22,687 bases of DNA from Ophiothrix spiculata. Taxonomy: Eukaryota > Echinodermata > Ophiuroidea > Amphilepidida > Ophiotrichidae. The stretch lies in NCBI GenBank assembly GCA_000969725.1, contig JXSR01S023191.1; one strand, 5' to 3'. Below, piece after piece: positions 20,651 through 22,687 of the stretch; the first letter of the stretch is position 1, and each line of letters starts with the position of its first letter. The position numbers and the translations under genes are program-made. Below the pieces are notes generated by a model that saw only the letters and a program-made list of their open reading frames with translations, did not search any database and was not told the origin of the DNA.

Positions 20651-20890
20651 TCTTCCCACTATGTTTCCTCAGGGCTTCAATTACCTTCCATTGATGCTAA
20701 CATCAGAGCTAATGGGACAAATCCTTGCCAATATCTTGCTAAATTACTTGCCCTGCTTCCTCAATACATACAATTGGATTTCCTCAAGGAAGAATCAAAT
20801 CGTACCTCTAGGTGTCAACATAGGGCCAAACTTGTGCTTCTGTCTGGCTCTGTGCCTAGCAATTTTGGTACATCTTAGAGTACAGTTATA

Positions 20891-21430
20891 AGTTTGGCAT
20901 GTTTCCTTAACCTTATTTTGTCATTGAATTCCTTGAGGTGTATCTACAAATCACATGCATATTCATTTAAGCCTTTCCCCAGAAGTTCAAAAAGGCCTTA
21001 CTTACTTTGATTTTGATTTCCATTGCTTTACTTTTTCATTTTACAGTAGTCTGAATTGTTAAAACAACCAGCATTCACAAAAGATTACCATTTACGTTGA
21101 CCAACATATTCAACATTTACATTGTAGTCTATGGGCGAAGCCACATTAGTTGAAAAATGTAAACAAATTTACAAAGATATGAGGAATTTTTCACCTCTGT
21201 CAAGTAAATAAGAGCAAAATGACCCATTAACCATGGGTTCAAAGCTTCATTGATGTCTTTTGATATAAATAAGGCCATTTAAAATTGTAACTACCCATGC
21301 CTGTTGACAGACAGACATATCAAGTTTCTGATACGTGACCTAAAAGCTGGTAAACCTGCTCATCAGGTATATGGTACGTGTACACGTGAGCTAGTATACA
21401 GGCTTGTTGGGTTCAAAGGGTTAAATGATA
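20891..21430. other. Non-coding spacer
   Basis: No exon or RNA gene is supported. It contains TTGTAGTCTATGGG and a palindromic GTACGTGTACACGTGAG near 21373, but no defined element ends. Confidence 0.35.
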
Positions 21431-21494
21431 AACTACCTCACATCCATGGGCAATGTTGATGTAATAAACAGCAAAAGTGGTCTCATCTGTTGAA

Positions 21495-21738
21495 TTTATA
21501 TAACTCATCCATAGATTCTAGTCATTTGATTGGTTAGATTGTAACACATGACCGTTTGTCATTTTTACTATCACTATCATCCGTTTGATAGTCTTTACTA
21601 TCACTATCATCTGTTTGATAGTATATCAAAATTTCAATGTACAGTTACAACATTGCTTTCTGTTACATGGGTAAAGGGTAGGTACAATAGTTTAAATATG
21701 TTATCAAATGACTAGAATCTATAGATGAGTTATATAAA
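21495..21738. mobile_element. MITE with 36 bp TIRs inside the third block copy
   Basis: The ends are 36 bp inverted repeats with one mismatch: TTTATATAACTCATC at 21495, then a variable base and ATAGATTCTAGTCATTTGAT, with the inverted copy at 21703-21738. Its 244 bp carry an internal 30 bp tandem repeat. The intact versions of the block (10617-10632, 19427-19440) give the empty site, GTTGAATACATAC. The TA-rich ends would suit a TA-targeting family, but the exact duplication is unclear. Confidence 0.75.
21564..21623 (+). repeat. 30 bp tandem repeat, two units
   Basis: Two adjacent 30 bp units (21564-21593 and 21594-21623) both start TTTACTATCACTATCATC and differ at two positions. They lie inside the MITE at 21495-21738. 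Confidence 0.85.
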
Positions 21739-21898
21739 ACAAATATTAACTGCTCTATATTCGTGTGATGGTCAAAATATACCATCCCTCATTGAAAGCT
21801 TGATTGTTCCATTATCGGCTCGTGAAATGGAACAATCAACCTTTCAATTTCGGGATGGTATATTTTCACCATCGCACTCATGAGCAGTTAATATTTGT
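21739..21898. mobile_element. 160 bp foldback element, almost one long hairpin
   Basis: The left arm 21739-21812 (starting ACAAATATTAACTGCTC) and right arm 21827-21898 are inverted copies along nearly their whole length, with a 14 base loop around TATCGGCTCGTG. Pairing runs are 17 bases at the outer end, 15 bases through AAAATATACCATCCC and 13 bases next to the loop; the weakest part lies near 21756-21768. It abuts the MITE at 21495-21738. A transcript across it would form a long imperfect hairpin. It is either a separate foldback insertion or part of a composite with its neighbour. Confidence 0.7.
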
Positions 21899-22048
21899 AT
21901 AACATACAAGGCAAAAAAGGCAATTTAAATTGTCCTCCAGCATTTGCCAAGTGACCATCTATTTATAATGCAGTGGTGAGGACATGATGTTTATCTTGCA
22001 TTCCTTCAGAGTGTCACAATAAACAGAGAAGTAGTGAGAGATCAGTGA

Positions 22049-22182
22049 TAGTCCTTAGGCAGGATAGGTTCCCATGTGCACGAGTTGTACCCTAAGTTAC
22101 TCTTCACAGTCATGGACTAGACCATTAGACATGACAAAAAAGTGAGGGTAGCCTTTTTGTACCCCGGCACTTTTTTTCGCTA
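22049..22182. other. Non-coding spacer
   Basis: Nothing supportable is seen between the end of the third conserved block and the local tandem repeat. Confidence 0.35.
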
Positions 22183-22506
22183 GAGGGCGTTTTCAAAATG
22201 GCCGCCAAAATGCCATTATTACCATATGTTGGTGCTTTTACAGTTACTACATGGGGGTAAAATGACCTAGTTTTCAGTGTTTTTCTATACTTTGATGATT
22301 TTAAATGTAAAGAGGGGTCAGATAACAATTTAAATGTATTTTTGAATGAGGGCGCTTTTCAAAATGGCCACCATAATGACATTAATACAACATATTGGTG
22401 CTTTTATAGCCATTATTTGGGGGTACAATGGGGTAAATTCAATTTGATGATTTCAAATGTAAAGAGGGGTCAGATTAACAATTTAAATGTATTCTTGAAT
22501 GAGGGC
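22183..22506 (+). repeat. Tandem repeat with AAAATGGCC core, period about 150-165 bp
   Basis: Two units (22183-22347 and 22348-22500) and the start of a third (22501-22506) each begin GAGGGC. Shared words are TTTTCAAAATGGCC, TTGGTGCTTTTA, GATTT-AAATGTAAAGAGGGG and AACAATTTAAATGTATT. The array ends about 54 bases before the RT fragment. Confidence 0.75.
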
Positions 22507-22559
22507 ATTGTGAAATGTCATTTAATGCCTTCAAATGACGCTTTCATGCCACTTGACAT

Positions 22560-22687
22560 GCCTCACAGCCTTCAATATCAGCTACAACGTGATTGACCAT
22601 TCGCTGAAATGTAGCTGGCGCATTCTTCATACCAAACGGCATTACGCAATACTGGTAAAGCGCATTGGGAGTACAAAATGCTGATAT
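22560..22687 (-). pseudogene. pol: Ty3/gypsy reverse transcriptase fragment, truncated before the YxDD box
   Basis: On the minus strand from 22687 an uninterrupted frame reads SAFCTPNALYQYCVMPFGMK, then NAPATFQRMVNHV and EGCEA. The VMPFGxKNAPATFQR run is the classic Ty3/gypsy RT signature. The expected next motif is the catalytic Y-x-D-D, but after GAGGC at about 22560 the sequence becomes unrelated and a stop follows shortly, so the polymerase is cut at its active site. The upstream part of pol lies beyond the window. The strand is the same as the gag remnant at 16-1108, though nothing proves that both are one family. No stop or frameshift in the 128 bases suggests a fairly young insertion or deletion event. 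Confidence 0.88.

Larger units (their letters stand above)
16440..20890 (+). repeat. Segmental tandem duplication, copy 2
   Basis: This is the partner of 7150-12320, with blocks in the same order and direction. It begins at about GATCATTTGAG (16450), aligned with GATCATTGAGG near 7196, and fades after about 20880. Private features are the TTAA-flanked element (16472-16819), a replaced interval (about 17625-18060), the 514 bp insertion (18813-19326) and an internal doubling (19741-20650). Identity is roughly 75-90% outside the conserved 208 bp block. Limits are approximate. Confidence 0.8.
21430..22048 (+). repeat. Third copy of the conserved block with left flank, split by insertions
   Basis: The left part (about 21432-21494) holds flank and block start, CTACCTCACATCC to GTCTCATCTGTTGAAT; the right part (21902-22048) resumes at ACATACAAGGCAAAAAAGG and ends at GATCAGTGA, after which similarity stops. 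The right part differs from copy A by only about four substitutions over 147 bases. Two foldback elements fill 21495-21898. Confidence 0.8.

Noticed and set aside
20485..20891. Three overlapping plus-strand open frames
   Set aside because: They overlap in different frames within duplicated DNA; the paralogous copy at 12060-12300 has stops and non-conservative changes in the same frames.
21564..21623. A CRISPR-like array
   Set aside because: There are just two contiguous 30 bp units with no spacers, inside a MITE of a eukaryotic genome.
22342..22596. 84-codon plus-strand open frame
   Set aside because: It crosses a tandem repeat and then runs antisense through the RT fragment, so it is a shadow.

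Overview
The window looks like AT-rich, intron-dominated nuclear DNA of an animal, most likely a marine deuterostome. An echinoderm or other ambulacrarian is my best guess. Three things point there: (i) a vertebrate-style 85 bp coding exon with clean splice sites, (ii) a retrotransposon gag of the Gmr1-like Ty3/gypsy type, a group described from deuterostomes, and (iii) repeated TAGGCCTA and TACATGTA words, which I associate with echinoderm DNA. The species is an inference. There are no bacterial-style genes, operons or CRISPR arrays.

Layout. 1-1108 (minus strand) is a frameshifted gag remnant with a coiled coil, capsid, SCAN-like C-terminal capsid domain and a broken zinc knuckle; a tRNA-Pro-like primer binding site lies behind it at 1321-1340. 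2186-5393 carries short non-autonomous DNA transposons, two with clear ends: one hAT-like with an 8 bp target duplication, one possibly Harbinger-like. 6203-6287 (plus strand) is the only confident host coding sequence: one exon of a polypeptide N-acetylgalactosaminyltransferase of the GALNT14/GALNT16 type. No other GALNT exon was found, so most of the window is read as its flanking introns.

7150-12320 and 16440-20890 are two copies of an old tandem duplication, about 8.6-9.6 kb apart. The copies differ by insertions that can be read against each other as filled and empty sites: a non-LTR retrotransposon tail and a long-TIR element only in copy 1, and a TTAA-flanked element and a 514 bp insertion only in copy 2. 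Inside the duplication a 208 bp block is about 98% identical between copies although its flanks are only roughly 78% alike; a third copy lies at 21469-22048, split by two foldback elements. Between the copies sit a GC-richer TIR element (13405-13728), a tRNA-derived SINE (about 14172-14380, minus) and a weak candidate terminal exon (15675-15792). The right end has a local tandem repeat abutting a Ty3/gypsy reverse transcriptase fragment (22560-22687, minus), broken just before its catalytic YxDD box and running off the window.

How it works together: this is one slice of a glycosyltransferase gene whose introns have been built up by transposons and duplication. I did not find a new multi-gene system. 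The most interesting unexplained object is the 208 bp block.
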